NCBI RefSeq assembly: GCF_009905375.1
Contig: NC_133657.1
Location: 41,287,853-41,351,852 of the forward strand
Direction: 5' to 3'
Origin: Apium graveolens
Taxonomy: Eukaryota > Streptophyta > Magnoliopsida > Apiales > Apiaceae
Length of the DNA stretch: 64,000 bases
A program made the position numbers and the translations under genes. Of this stretch, positions 49,033 to 58,942 are shown piece after piece (position 1 is the stretch's first letter; the number at the start of each line of letters is the position of its first letter). The notes beneath the pieces are model-generated. The model did not search any database. It was not told where the DNA came from and worked only from the letters and a program-made list of their open reading frames with translations.

Positions 49033-50294
49033 ATGGCGACAACACGGAGGACAAGCAGCGCCCTTGAAGGAGGAACACCCGCGGGGACAACCCAAACGAT
49101 TTCGTCAACCGTGGAGGTACCTCCGTATTCAACCTATGCCACCACCCAAGGAGAAGCCCAGGTAGGGGCAACTGAACCTCAGCCACAAAGGACGATTCCC
49201 TCGGCTACTCAAGGGACGAATCCCCAACTTCAGCAGCTACACACACCTGTGAATTCTCGACCCGTTGGGTATGAGTATTCAACTATTGTGACTAATAACC
49301 CCCCTTATGGGATGCCCCTTTACCCCGAGGTTGGAGGAAGTGGACATGCTGGACGGAGTGAAGCACGGAGGCAAACACCCCCTACATTCAAGGTTTGGCT
49401 CCTATCCCGGAGGATCAGGAATTTTCTGGTCCTTATACTGAGAGAGATTCTGAATCTTCGGATGATGAAGTGGCCCCAAGAAGTAGGTGTGCTGGCAAAG
49501 AACCGATGGCTTCCCAGTCTCCCATACCACTTAGGGGGAGAAATTCTCCTCCAATCATAGACCTGGATGGTCCATCACAAAGAAGGGATGTAGTCCCGAG
49601 AGCTGATCCAAGCAATCTTCTCCCCCTTGGAGATCCTGATGATCCTACTCGACCTGATGATCCTACTCGACTATTCACTGAAGAGATAATGAATGTCCAT
49701 ATCTCAAGGAAGTTCAAGATGCCCACAATCAAAGCTTATGATGGCACGGAAGATCCCGCTAATCATGTCAGAACATTCTCCAATGAACTGTTGTTGCAGC
49801 CCGTGAATGACGCTATTAAGTGTCGGGCCTTTCCTCAAACCCTGTCGGGTATGGCTCAAAGATGGTATAGTCGTTTGCCCCCGAACTCTATTGGGTCCTT
49901 CAGAGAATTAAGTCAGGCTTTTATTAAGCAGTTCATCAGCAGGAGAGTGCATAAGAAAAGTTCAGCATCCCTCATGAGCATTGTGCAGGGAGCAAAGGAA
50001 TTCTTGAGAGACTACCTGAATTATTTCACGAAGAAAGCTTTAAAAGTCCCGGACCTTGATGACAAGGTGGCCATGATAATACTGCAACAGGGAACTAAGG
50101 ATGTGTTCTTCAAGATGTCCTTGGCCAAGAGCCCCTCTGAAAGCATGTTGCAGCTCCAAGATAGGGCCGGGAAGTACATCAAGGTGGAAGAGAACATGAG
50201 GAAGTCCGTAATGAGCAACGAGCCCGCTGGAGGTAAGAAGCAGAAAACTGATCTGGAATATATCGCCAAGGATAAGTATCATATAACTGAGTAA
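49033..50294 (+). pseudogene. Gypsy gag, one frameshift
   Basis: Starts at ATG 49033 with a Thr/Gln/Pro-rich leader. A frameshift near 49390-49400 moves to the frame that continues through an acidic segment (ERDSESSDDEVAPRS) to the capsid region at about 49680-50200, with FKMPTIKAYDGTEDPANHV, AQRWYSRLPPNSI and FRELSQAFIKQFISRR. These are the standard Retrotrans_gag landmarks; this protein forms the virus-like particle. It ends at TAA 50292-50294. The next ORF is in the same frame, so that stop is probably a mutation in a gag-pol frame. A short CCTACTCGACCTGATGAT repeat lies at about 49645-49670. Confidence 0.85.
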
Positions 50295-50354
50295 AACTCT
50301 GATTCAACCCCTAAGAAGGGAGGGCATGGGCAAAAGTTCGCTGAATACGCTAAG

Positions 50355-53300
50355 TTGAATTCTCCTAGAAGCCAGATCTTGATGGAAATCGAGAAAGATC
50401 AAGATATTCGTTGGCCTAAACCCTTGAAGGCAGATCCTGCCAAGCTAGACAAGAGCAAATACTATAGATTTCACAAAGATGTTGGTCATGACACCGATGA
50501 GTGTAGGCAACTGAAAGATGAAATAAAATTCCTCATTCGGAAAGGAAGATTGAACAAGTACAATGGGGAAGGAAGAGATAGGAATAACAATGGGAGAAAG
50601 AACTTTGAAGATCGTAGGAGGGACCAAGACGATCAGGGGCGGAATCCCCAGCCTAGGGGACCGGTTATAAATGCAATCTTTGGAGGACCGCGTCCCCGAG
50701 GGCCTGTGATGAACACAATTTTTGGAGGACCAACTGCTGCTGGATTATCCAAGAACTCCAGGAAAGCATATATCAGAGAAGTTATGCATATTGTTGGGAA
50801 AGCCCCGAAAAGGGCAAGGACAGGAGTGACAATGGCTTTTGATGATTCTGACCTGGAGGGTGTGAAATTTCCCCATGATGACCCGCTGGTTATAACACCG
50901 ATAATAGAAAACAGCCCGGTTAAGAGGGTCCTTGTGGATAATGGTGCTTCAGTGGATATCTTGCTCCATGACACCTTTTTAAGGATGGGTTATAATGATT
51001 CTCAACTAACCCCGACCGATATGCCGATATATGGAATTGCGGGAGTGGAGTGCCTCGTGGAAGGGATAATCAAGTTGCCAACGACCATGGGACAGGAACC
51101 AAGTCAAGCAACACATATGTTGGACTTTGTGATGGTGAAGGTTAGTTCAACTTACAATGCTATCATGGGGAGAACAGGGATACATGCCTTCAAAGCAGTC
51201 CCTTCTTCCTACCATTCAGTTATGAAGTTTCCCACCCGGAATGGGATTGGAGAGGAGAGAGGAGATCAAAAAATGGCTAGAAGTTGTTATGTGGCCTCAC
51301 TAAGGGCAGATGGAGTCGGGGGGCAAGTTTTGCCTATTGAAGATCTGGATATCCGAGAAAATAATGAGAAAAGAGGGAAGCCAGCAGAAGACTTGGTTTC
51401 GATTCCTTTAGCTCCCGAGAATCCTGAGAAAGTGACTTTCGTTGGAGCCACACTAGAGGAGCCCCTTAGAGGGAAGTTGGTGAAATTTTTACAAGAAAAT
51501 AGTGATGTGTTTGCATGGTCAGCAGCTGATATGCCAGGAATAGACCCGGAACTGATTACTCACAAGCTGAATGTGGATTTGAGTCGGAAGACGGTGAAGC
51601 AAAAGAAAAGAAGTTTGCTCCATAGAGGCAAGAAACTATAAAACAGGAAGTAGAGAAGCTCTTAGAGGCTGGTTTCATTAAGGAGAAATAATTTCCAGAA
51701 TGGTTAGCAAACCCTGTAATGGTGAAGGCCAATGGAAAATGGAGGATGTGTGTGGACTTCACTGATCTGAATGATGCATGTCCTAAGGACTGTTTCCCGT
51801 TGCCAAGGATAGATACTTTGATAGATGCCACTGCTGGGCATGTGATGCTGAGCTCCATGGATGGATTTAGTGGATATAATCAGATCAAGATGCACAAGGA
51901 CGACATCCTAAAGGTATCATTCATCACTGACTTTGGTGTTTATTGTTATCTTGTTATGGCATTTGGTCTCAAGAATGCAGGAGCCACCTATCAAAGGTTG
52001 GTAAATAAATTTTTTTAGGATCTTATTGGCAAAACCATGGAAGTTTATGTTGAACACATGTTAGTCAAGAGTTAGTAAAGACTGACCATATAACCCATTT
52101 GAGGGAAGCTTTCGAGGTCCTGAGGTACCACAAGATGATGTTAAATCCTACAAAGTGTGCTTCCGGAGTAGGATCTGGAAAGTTTTTGGGATTGATGGTC
52201 TCCAAGAGAGGAATCGAGGCCAATCCCGATAAAATAAAGGCAATCCTGGACATGGAGCCCCCGAAAACTATCAAAGATGTTCAAAAGCTCATTAGAAGGG
52301 TTGCTGCATTGGGACGATTCATCTCAAAGTCTGGAGACAAGTGTTTGTCATTCTTCAAGTCTTTAAAGAAGGTTAAAAATTTTGTATGGAGTGAGGAAAG
52401 CCAGAATGCGTTCGAGGAATTAAAGAAATATATGGCCCAGGCCCCGTTGTTGGCCAAGCCAGCTTTGAATGATGTTTTATACTTGTACTTGGTCGTTTCA
52501 GAGAGTGCCTTGAGCGCTGTATTGGTTAAGGAGGAACTGAAAATCCAGAAACCCGTGTACTATGTCAGTAAAATTCTGAATGGAGCTGAGTTGAATAATT
52601 CAACTATTGAGAAATTTGCTTTAGCCTTGGTAATGGCTTCAAGAAAGTTATGTCCTTACTTTCAGGCTCATCAAATTGAGGTGCTAACAAATCAGCCCTT
52701 GAGAAATATCATTCATAGTCCCAAGGCTAGTGGGAGGTTGATCAAGTGGGCACACTTGGGGTGGGGCAGAGCACTAGCTCATAAGATAACCCATTTAGGC
52801 TTCTATTGGCCAGAAATGATGGCTGATGCCAAAGAGTATATGAAGAAGTATGACCGCTGTCAGAAGCATGCACCTGTCGTTAGATAACCCCCCGAGATGC
52901 TGACCTCCATTAACTCACCCATCCCCTTTGCTATGTGGGGAATAGATATACTTGGGCCTTTCCCCATGGCCATGTCACAAAGGAAGTTCCTGATTGTAGC
53001 CACTGATTATTTTACTAAGTGAATTGAAGCCAATCCTTTGGCTAAAAACACAACTAAGCAGGTTGCACAATTCCTGTGGGAAAATATCATGTGCCGGTAT
53101 GGAACTCCCCGCATCCTAGTCACTGACAATGGAACACAGTTCAACAATGAGGAATTCAAGAAGTATTGTGAGAAGAATAAAATTGAATTACGATTCACCT
53201 CTGTGGCTCACCCGCAAGCCAATGGACAAGCAGAAGTGGTGAATCGAATAATCCTGGATGGACTAAAGAAGAGGATCGAGAAGTCAAGGAGTAACTGGGT

Positions 53301-53562
53301 GGATGAAATACTCCCAATACTATGGGCCTATAGGACTACCTGTAGAGTCACGACTGGAGCAACTCCCTTCATGTTAGCATATGGGGCAGAAGCGGTTGTT
53401 CCTGTAGAGATATCATATTCCTCTCCTAGGATTCAAGCTTTCAATGCTGAGGAAAATGAGGAAGGGCAAAGATTATCCCTGGATCTAATTGATGAAGTAC
53501 GAGATGAGGCACATGCGAAGATAGTGGAATATTATAAAAGGCGTCGTTCTACTACAACCTGA
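50355..53562 (+). pseudogene. Gypsy pol: protease, RT, RNase H, integrase, broken
   Basis: A degenerate zinc knuckle (YYRFHKDVGHDTDEC, Cys to Tyr) lies at about 50460. Protease is at about 50930 (VLVDNGASVDILL), RT at 51719-52080 (GKWRMCVDFTDLNDACPKD, SSMDGFSGYNQIK). The RT active site reads VYVEHMLVKS instead of YVDDM, so both metal-binding Asp are lost. RNase H follows at about 52380-52700 (FVWSEESQNAFEELK). Near 52745 the sequence jumps from RNase H straight to the integrase zinc region (LAHKITHLGFYWPEM...CQKHAP), suggesting an internal deletion. Integrase Asp, Asp and Glu are seen in WGIDILGP, VTDNGTQF and NGQAEVVNR. Stops lie near 51625, 51688, 52015, 52885 and 53022, with frameshifts near 51610 and 52085. 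Confidence 0.88.
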
Positions 53563-54121
53563 GGGTTAAGGAAAGGTTCTTCAAGCAAGGTGACTTAGTC
53601 CTGAAGAATGTAGAAGCTTCTGGTGTTGGGCAGAGAGGGAAACTTACCCCGAATTAGGAAGGGCCATATAAGGTCAAAAGTGTTTAAGGAAGGGGAACCT
53701 ACAAGCTTGAAACTATGGATGGTTTTGAAGTTCCAAGAACTTGGCATGCACAAAACCTGAAGGTTTACTATGTGTAAAACAGTTATAGCACGATTTTCAC
53801 TTGTTGGAATGACGAGTAGGTTTAAAAGCACCTCTAAGCTTTGTTTGCTTAGGATCTTTTTTAGAAGAAATGTTTAGTTTTATCAGGGTTGAACCCATAT
53901 CGTGTAAGGTAGCGAAAATACCAAGTTATAATGAAAAGCGTTCAGTTTGATATAGCCTATTAGATTGATATATTGTGAAGGATAAAACCAAGTTATAAAC
54001 TTGAGTTTGAAAACTCGGAAAAACTACGATAATGTTTGGACAATACAAGTGAAAATAATTAAAGTCAATTACAAAAATTAAAAAATGTCTTAAGAAAAGA
54101 AAAGTACATAATGTAAGAGAG
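53563..54121. other. End of pol and spacer inside the Gypsy element
   Basis: The pol reading can be followed to about 53770 in shifted frames, with phrases like ERFFKQGDLVLKN and GTYKLETMDG, typical of the C-terminus of Gypsy integrase. After that no coding is seen until the antisense block. Confidence 0.6.
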
Positions 54122-56203
54122 TTAGGCCTTAGAAGGCTCAGATTCTTCGGAGCCGCTATCTGAAGTCTCCTTAGATGTCTCCTTAGTTGGCCCCTCGGAA
54201 GTTTCTTCAGAAGTCTCCGCCGAGGTCTCCTCGGAACTACCCTCGGACACCTTTGATGCCTTAGGGGACGCTGGTTTTTGGAGGCTGTTCCACCCTCGCC
54301 TTCTTAATAAGGGGCTCGGCCTCTTCCTCAGAAGAAGATTCCTCCTCTTCAGAGCTGGATTCAGGCTCCCTCCTTTTTTGGCCTTGGCCCTGGCTTCCTG
54401 ATGGCGCTCTGATCGGGGACGCTGAAGTGCCCTCCTTAATAAGATCATCGAGCTTATCTGAAATGCCTCCTAGTGTCGGGACTTGCACAGGGAAAGGGAA
54501 GGAATATTGTTCAAGAACCTCAAGAAACTCGTCCTGGATAGCCTCAACAGCAGCGTCCCAGCCTTTCTTATAGCTGACTGGATTAAGGAGGGCATCGTGC
54601 TCTACCATTAAGTCCTTGAATTCTTGAGTATCCATCCAGCCGTTAAAGGCCTTGTCCTTCTGGGCCTTAAGAATAACAATCTCAGCCCGGGCCGTTTCAA
54701 GATCATAAGTTGAGGAGGCAAGTTGGGCTTGGAGAGCCTCTATCACCTGGTTAGCCTCCTCCAGCTTCTTATTTGTGTCTTCTAGGCCAACTTTCCAAGC
54801 CTTGGCTTGGTGAAGTGCCCCTTGAAAATGGACGTTCGCCTGCAAAAGACAAAGAAAAAGTGAGAAACAAGAAAAAACACGACAGAAGGCTATGGATAAC
54901 AAAAGAAAAAGACGTACCGTCGCCAGGGCCTGAGCACCGAAAAGCTCGTTAGCCTCCAAGTCCTATTGAAGGACAAGGTCATTATAGTCTACAGGGGGAA
55001 TAGAATGCATAGACCATTCCTTGGCAAGTGCTGTGTTGCCAACAATCAAATTCTTTCCCCACATTCCCCATGCAGATTGGAAGAAAGCCCCTGGTTTCTG
55101 TTTTATACGCAAAGGTTGGTCGGGGTCTTCCTCGTCTCCTTCCTTCGCCTGGAGAAGGAACTCTGGGAAGCGATCCCCAAGGCGCGGGTCCTTGAAGCCT
55201 TCGCGGCACGTTTTATCCTGGTCGTTTCCAGGTCTTTAGGCTTGGTAGCCTCTTCAATTTTCTCAGCAACTGTAACGAATAAGTGAAGTGGATTGAGAAA
55301 CTAGTAAAGTATAAAGTGGGAGAAACGAAGACAACTAGAAAGAGAAGAAAACATACCTTTTTTAGGAACGGGAGAATGGCCACGTTCCACAAGAACTGTC
55401 TCCCTGATAAGATCCCAAAAGTGAGAAGTCCCATTATCTTGGGTAAGGGGGTTGAAGGCCCTAGTCACCTCCTCAGTCAAAACTATGTCATTTGGGCTCC
55501 CATCCACAGCTTACCCAAAAGACGAGCGAAAGAGAGTCCCCCAGTCGCCACCTTCCCAGAGAACGTAAAGAAACTCCTTCTTCCACCCCAAGTTATTGTC
55601 AGGGATGGACTTCCCGTTCACTATGTGAGGAACAGTGGGGCGTTGGTTCAAAGAAACCCACTCCAGATTCTTGTCAGGGCTATTCTTGAACTGAAATATC
55701 TTTCTGAACACGGCGACAGAAGGAGGGACGTCGTGCTTGGCGTATTGCGACAAGTAGCAAAGAATCAACCTCCAAGAGTTTGGAGGGAGTTGGCAAGGGC
55801 TGATGCCCACATCAGCTAGCAAAACAGGGATAAATGAATGAAAAGGGAGTCTGATACCTGCCCTTAAAGTGTCCCTATAGACGCATAAAGCGTCTTTCTT
55901 CCATTGGCAGGCCCTGTCGGCCGGACCCGCAAGAACCAGCTTGAAGGGTTCCTTGATCTTGAAATAAGTTTTCAACTTATCCAACTCCTTTGCATCCCTG
56001 AAGATACTGATGTGATCATGCACGTCTAGATGCGCATCAGACGGGTACTCATCCCCTCGAGTTTTGATCATATCAATCAAGGAAGTGTACCTTGATCGAA
56101 TGGGGAACTCATTAGACTTTTTGGCCACGTTCATCTTGGCCAAACAGGTTATTCTCTTATCAGCCATCTGAAAAAGGGTGTAAAAGAAGACAATTTTAAA
56201 CAC
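54122..56203 (-). pseudogene. Antisense ORF block of the Gypsy element, Transposase_28-like
   Basis: On the strand opposite to gag-pol, 56203-55511 (inner ATG at 56167) carries FHSFIPVLLADVGISPCQLP followed by PNSWRLILCYLSQY. That is the core phrase of the plant 'putative gypsy type transposon' family (Transposase_28). A middle part at 55507-54970 is in several frames and may include introns; a donor-like GTATG lies near 55357 and acceptor/donor-like sites near 54962 and 54918. The 54959-54261 part has a long coiled coil (LEDTNKKLEEANQVIEALQ) and an acidic SSEEEESSSEEE tail; it is followed in another frame by SEETSAETSEETSE repeats to 54122. Such antisense genes are reported for some Tat-lineage elements; function unknown. 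Confidence 0.65.
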
Positions 56204-56519
56204 AAACTATGCAAAAACGAGCAAAAGAAAAGAAGATGGGAGAGTATTTACCTGAAGTAATGCTGCAAAAAGGGGACTAGGTTGCTAAAAGCGAAGGCTT
56301 AGGGGATCAAAAATTCCGACCTACAGTTATTTCTCCGAGATCTTTAAGAGAAGAAGAGAGAAAGAGAATTCAGAAATGAGAAAGTGAGGAGTGATTGACT
56401 CTACTCACTCCTTTATATAAGGAAGGAAATGAAGATGAAGGGACAAAAAGCCCAGAAAGTTGGAAGCCCAAAAGATAAAAGCCTAGAATCTAGAACATTC
56501 CAGAATATTTCTGGGCATT
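56204..56519. other. Gypsy non-coding region upstream of the antisense ORF
   Basis: Could hold the promoter of the antisense gene; a minus-strand TATATAAAGG lies at 56413-56422. Otherwise unannotated. Confidence 0.35.
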
Positions 56520-57400
56520 CTAAATAATTTTAAAGGAAATGTATAAATAGAGGCCCAAGTCGAGGCCCAAATCCAATTAGGATTTAGAAAAATACAGGCC
56601 CAAATTAAGGCCCAAATCCAATTAGGATTTGGAAAAATAGAGGCCCAAATCCAATTAGGATTTAGAAGAATACAGGCTCAAATCAAGGCCCAAATCAAAG
56701 CCCAAATCCAATTAGGATTTGGAAAAATAGAGGCCCAAAACAAAAGTCTAACTCCAATTTGAATTAGAAAAAGCCCAAGAAAAACAACCATCAAATAGAC
56801 CAGGATCGAGATCGAGGTTGAGGTCATGAATTCTGTTCGAAAACCTTCGAACAGGAGCCAGAAAAATAACCATCAAATAAACAAGGATCGAGATCGAGGT
56901 TGAGGTCATGTATTTTGTTCGAAAACCTTCTAACAGGGGCAAGAAAAACAACCATCAAATAGACCAGGATCGAGATCGAGGTTGAGGTCGTGAATTATGT
57001 TCGAAAACCTTCGAACAGGAGCCAGAAACACAACCATCAAATAGACCGGGATCGAGATCGAGGTTGAGGTCGTGAATCCTAGTCAAAATATATCAAGTAG
57101 GAGTCAAAAGGTGGCCAAAATTTCGACCAAAATATAGGTCGTATATTCGACTAGGATCCAGGTCGAAATCCTGGTCGTGATTCTTAGTCAAAACATCACG
57201 AACAGGAATAAAAAAAGGACAAAGATTTCGACCAAAATCCAGGTCGTTGGTTTGACTAGGATCCAGGTCGAAGTCCTGATCATGGATCCTATTCAAAATC
57301 CTTCGACCAGGATTCAGAAACTGGCCCAAAATTTTACTAGGATCCTGGTCGAATTTTCGACTAGGATTCTGGTCGAAAAAGGGCTGAAAATTGGAAAAGA
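56520..57400. repeat. Tandem repeats before the 3' LTR of the Gypsy element
   Basis: Three successive arrays. At 56545-56755 a unit of about 34-40 bp with AGGCCCAAATCCAATTAGG repeats about five times. At 56770-57090 a unit of about 84 bp, with ACCATCAAATAGACCAGG and ATCGAGATCGAGGTTGAGG, repeats nearly four times. At 57110-57390 a looser unit with CTAGGATCCAGGTCGAA/TTCGACCA repeats on both strands. Tandem repeats at this position are known for Tat/Ogre elements and can seed satellites. Small ORFs across them are not genes. Confidence 0.85.
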
Positions 57401-57599
57401 AAATTCCTGAAAAATACCAGAAAATTCCGAAAATTAGGGAAAAATGTAAGAAAATAATAGGGAATAAAATAAACCCTGAAGCTATGTTCAAGGCAAATCG
57501 TTGTAAATGTGTAGGTCGCTCCACACTTTACGTCAAAACGATACCATGTAAGGGAACGAATGAACTTAACTTCTGCGAGATCTTCTACGATTTCCCAGA

Positions 57600-57612
57600 A
57601 GTTGGGGGCAAA
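57600..57612 (+). other. Polypurine tract of the Gypsy element
   Basis: AGTTGGGGGCAAA abuts the TGATAGGG start of the 3' LTR. A second copy of the LTR start (ATAGGGAATAAAATAAACCC) lies about 150 bp upstream at 57458-57478, perhaps a past mispriming or recombination scar. Confidence 0.7.
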
Positions 57613-58197
57613 TGATAGGGAATAAAATAAACCCTGATTGCATAATTGATATCGCATTAATTGTATTGAAATTGGGCTGGTTGTTAAGCCCATTAGAAGA
57701 GGCCCAAGCCCTTGTTAGGTGGTGTTGAAATTAATTAAATTAGATACGATCCAATGACGAAGCCCAGTTAGAGAGGGCCCAAAATCCTGAATATTAATTA
57801 ATTTTGTAATTAATTAATAAGGTATAAAATAGTTGTCAAGATAAGTTCCAATGAGGATATAAATCCTTGTAAATTAGCCCCCACGGGACCTAATAGGATA
57901 AGGAATCAGTTTCCTACTTCCTAGGACTCCAAAGTCCATTCTAATTCAGAGACTTGTCCACCAATTCTCCTAATCCTAGTCCAATTCAAGGACTCCCAAC
58001 ATCTATATAAGGGGTCTCACCCCCACCAATTAGAACTACGTTTTTTGGCTTGATTCTCTAATTCACAGAGATACGTAGGCATCTCGTAAAGGCAGAATTA
58101 AGATACGAAACACGAGAGTAGCCATTAAAGGCCTTGAGCTCCTGATCCTTAGTATTAAATATGACAATTAATATATCTTAAGTTTTTATCCATAACA
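57613..58197 (+). repeat. 3' LTR of the Gypsy element
   Basis: 585 bp and nearly identical to the left LTR apart from the missing block of about 28 bp after GCCCTTGTTAGG and scattered single changes. TATATAA box at 58004-58010. Confidence 0.93.
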
Positions 58198-58202
58198 TGA
58201 TC

Positions 58203-58942
58203 AAATGTACTTATACATCTTCGGGTCAAAAGTAATTATAGTACAATTTCATATATCTATCATAATATGATCAAATGTATTCAAATATGATCAAATGTAG
58301 TGACACACATTTGGGTCAAAATCAAGAAAATAAAGTAATCAAAGTATAATCTCGTATATCTATCATAATTTTAAAATTTTAAAATTAAATTGATGTAAAT
58401 AGAAAAGTCGGTGATCCAATAATATAAAATGTGATCAAATATAGTTACACACCTTTGGATCGAAATCAAGTGAATACTCAATACCAAGAAAATAAAATAA
58501 TTAAAGCACAAATCTCTACAAATAAATAAATAAATGTAATAATTTGAAATTATAAAATTCACTTGTAAATTTACTCGAATATATTTTTACTTTTAAATTA
58601 AAATAAAATTATTTCTAATATCAAAAATTAAATAACGTGACAATGAAATAAATAAACTGTGGCATAAATTTGTTTAACATATCAAATGTACAACCTTGGA
58701 CATACTAATTTTCAATGTAACAATTTTTAGACTCGACAGACAATAAAAATAGTATCAAAACAAAATATTTTGTTTATCTAAAAAACCTATATCATCATAG
58801 TTGTCACTCCTAATTTATTCTACTAATTGCTCAATATTATTTCCTTATAACCCTCTAAACCCTAAGAGAATCATGGACATCCTCACCCTATACAACTATA
58901 TAAAATCATATAGTTTAGCCCTATAAAACCACACACATTACA
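58203..58942. repeat. Right part of the hAT internal repeat array and transposase leader
   Basis: Continues the degenerate ATCAAATGTA / TTTGGGTCAAAA(T/C)CAAGAAAATAAAGTAATC unit seen left of the Gypsy. It fades by about 58520 and is followed by AT-rich DNA up to the transposase. Possible leader of the transposase gene; no ATG for it is clear. Confidence 0.6.

Larger units (their letters stand above)
48386..58197 (+). mobile_element. Ty3/gypsy retrotransposon, Tat-like, with antisense ORFs
   Basis: LTRs 48386-48996 and 57613-58197; target duplication TGATC on both sides (48381-48385 and 58198-58202). The primer site TGGCGCCGTCTATGGG follows the 5' LTR and a GTTGGGGGCAAA purine tract precedes the 3' LTR. 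Gag (49033-50294) and pol (50355-53562) lie on the plus strand. Protease is before RT and integrase is last, which is Ty3 order. About 4 kb between pol and the 3' LTR hold a minus-strand ORF block and tandem repeats, as described for Tat-lineage elements. LTRs are close copies, but the 3' LTR lacks a block of about 28 bp (near 48495-48520 in the left copy). Several stops and frameshifts make it non-autonomous. Confidence 0.93.

Noticed and set aside
56748..57524. ORFs of 67-143 codons over the Gypsy repeats
   Set aside because: They only translate the tandem repeats (DLDLDP-type peptides) and exist in several frames.
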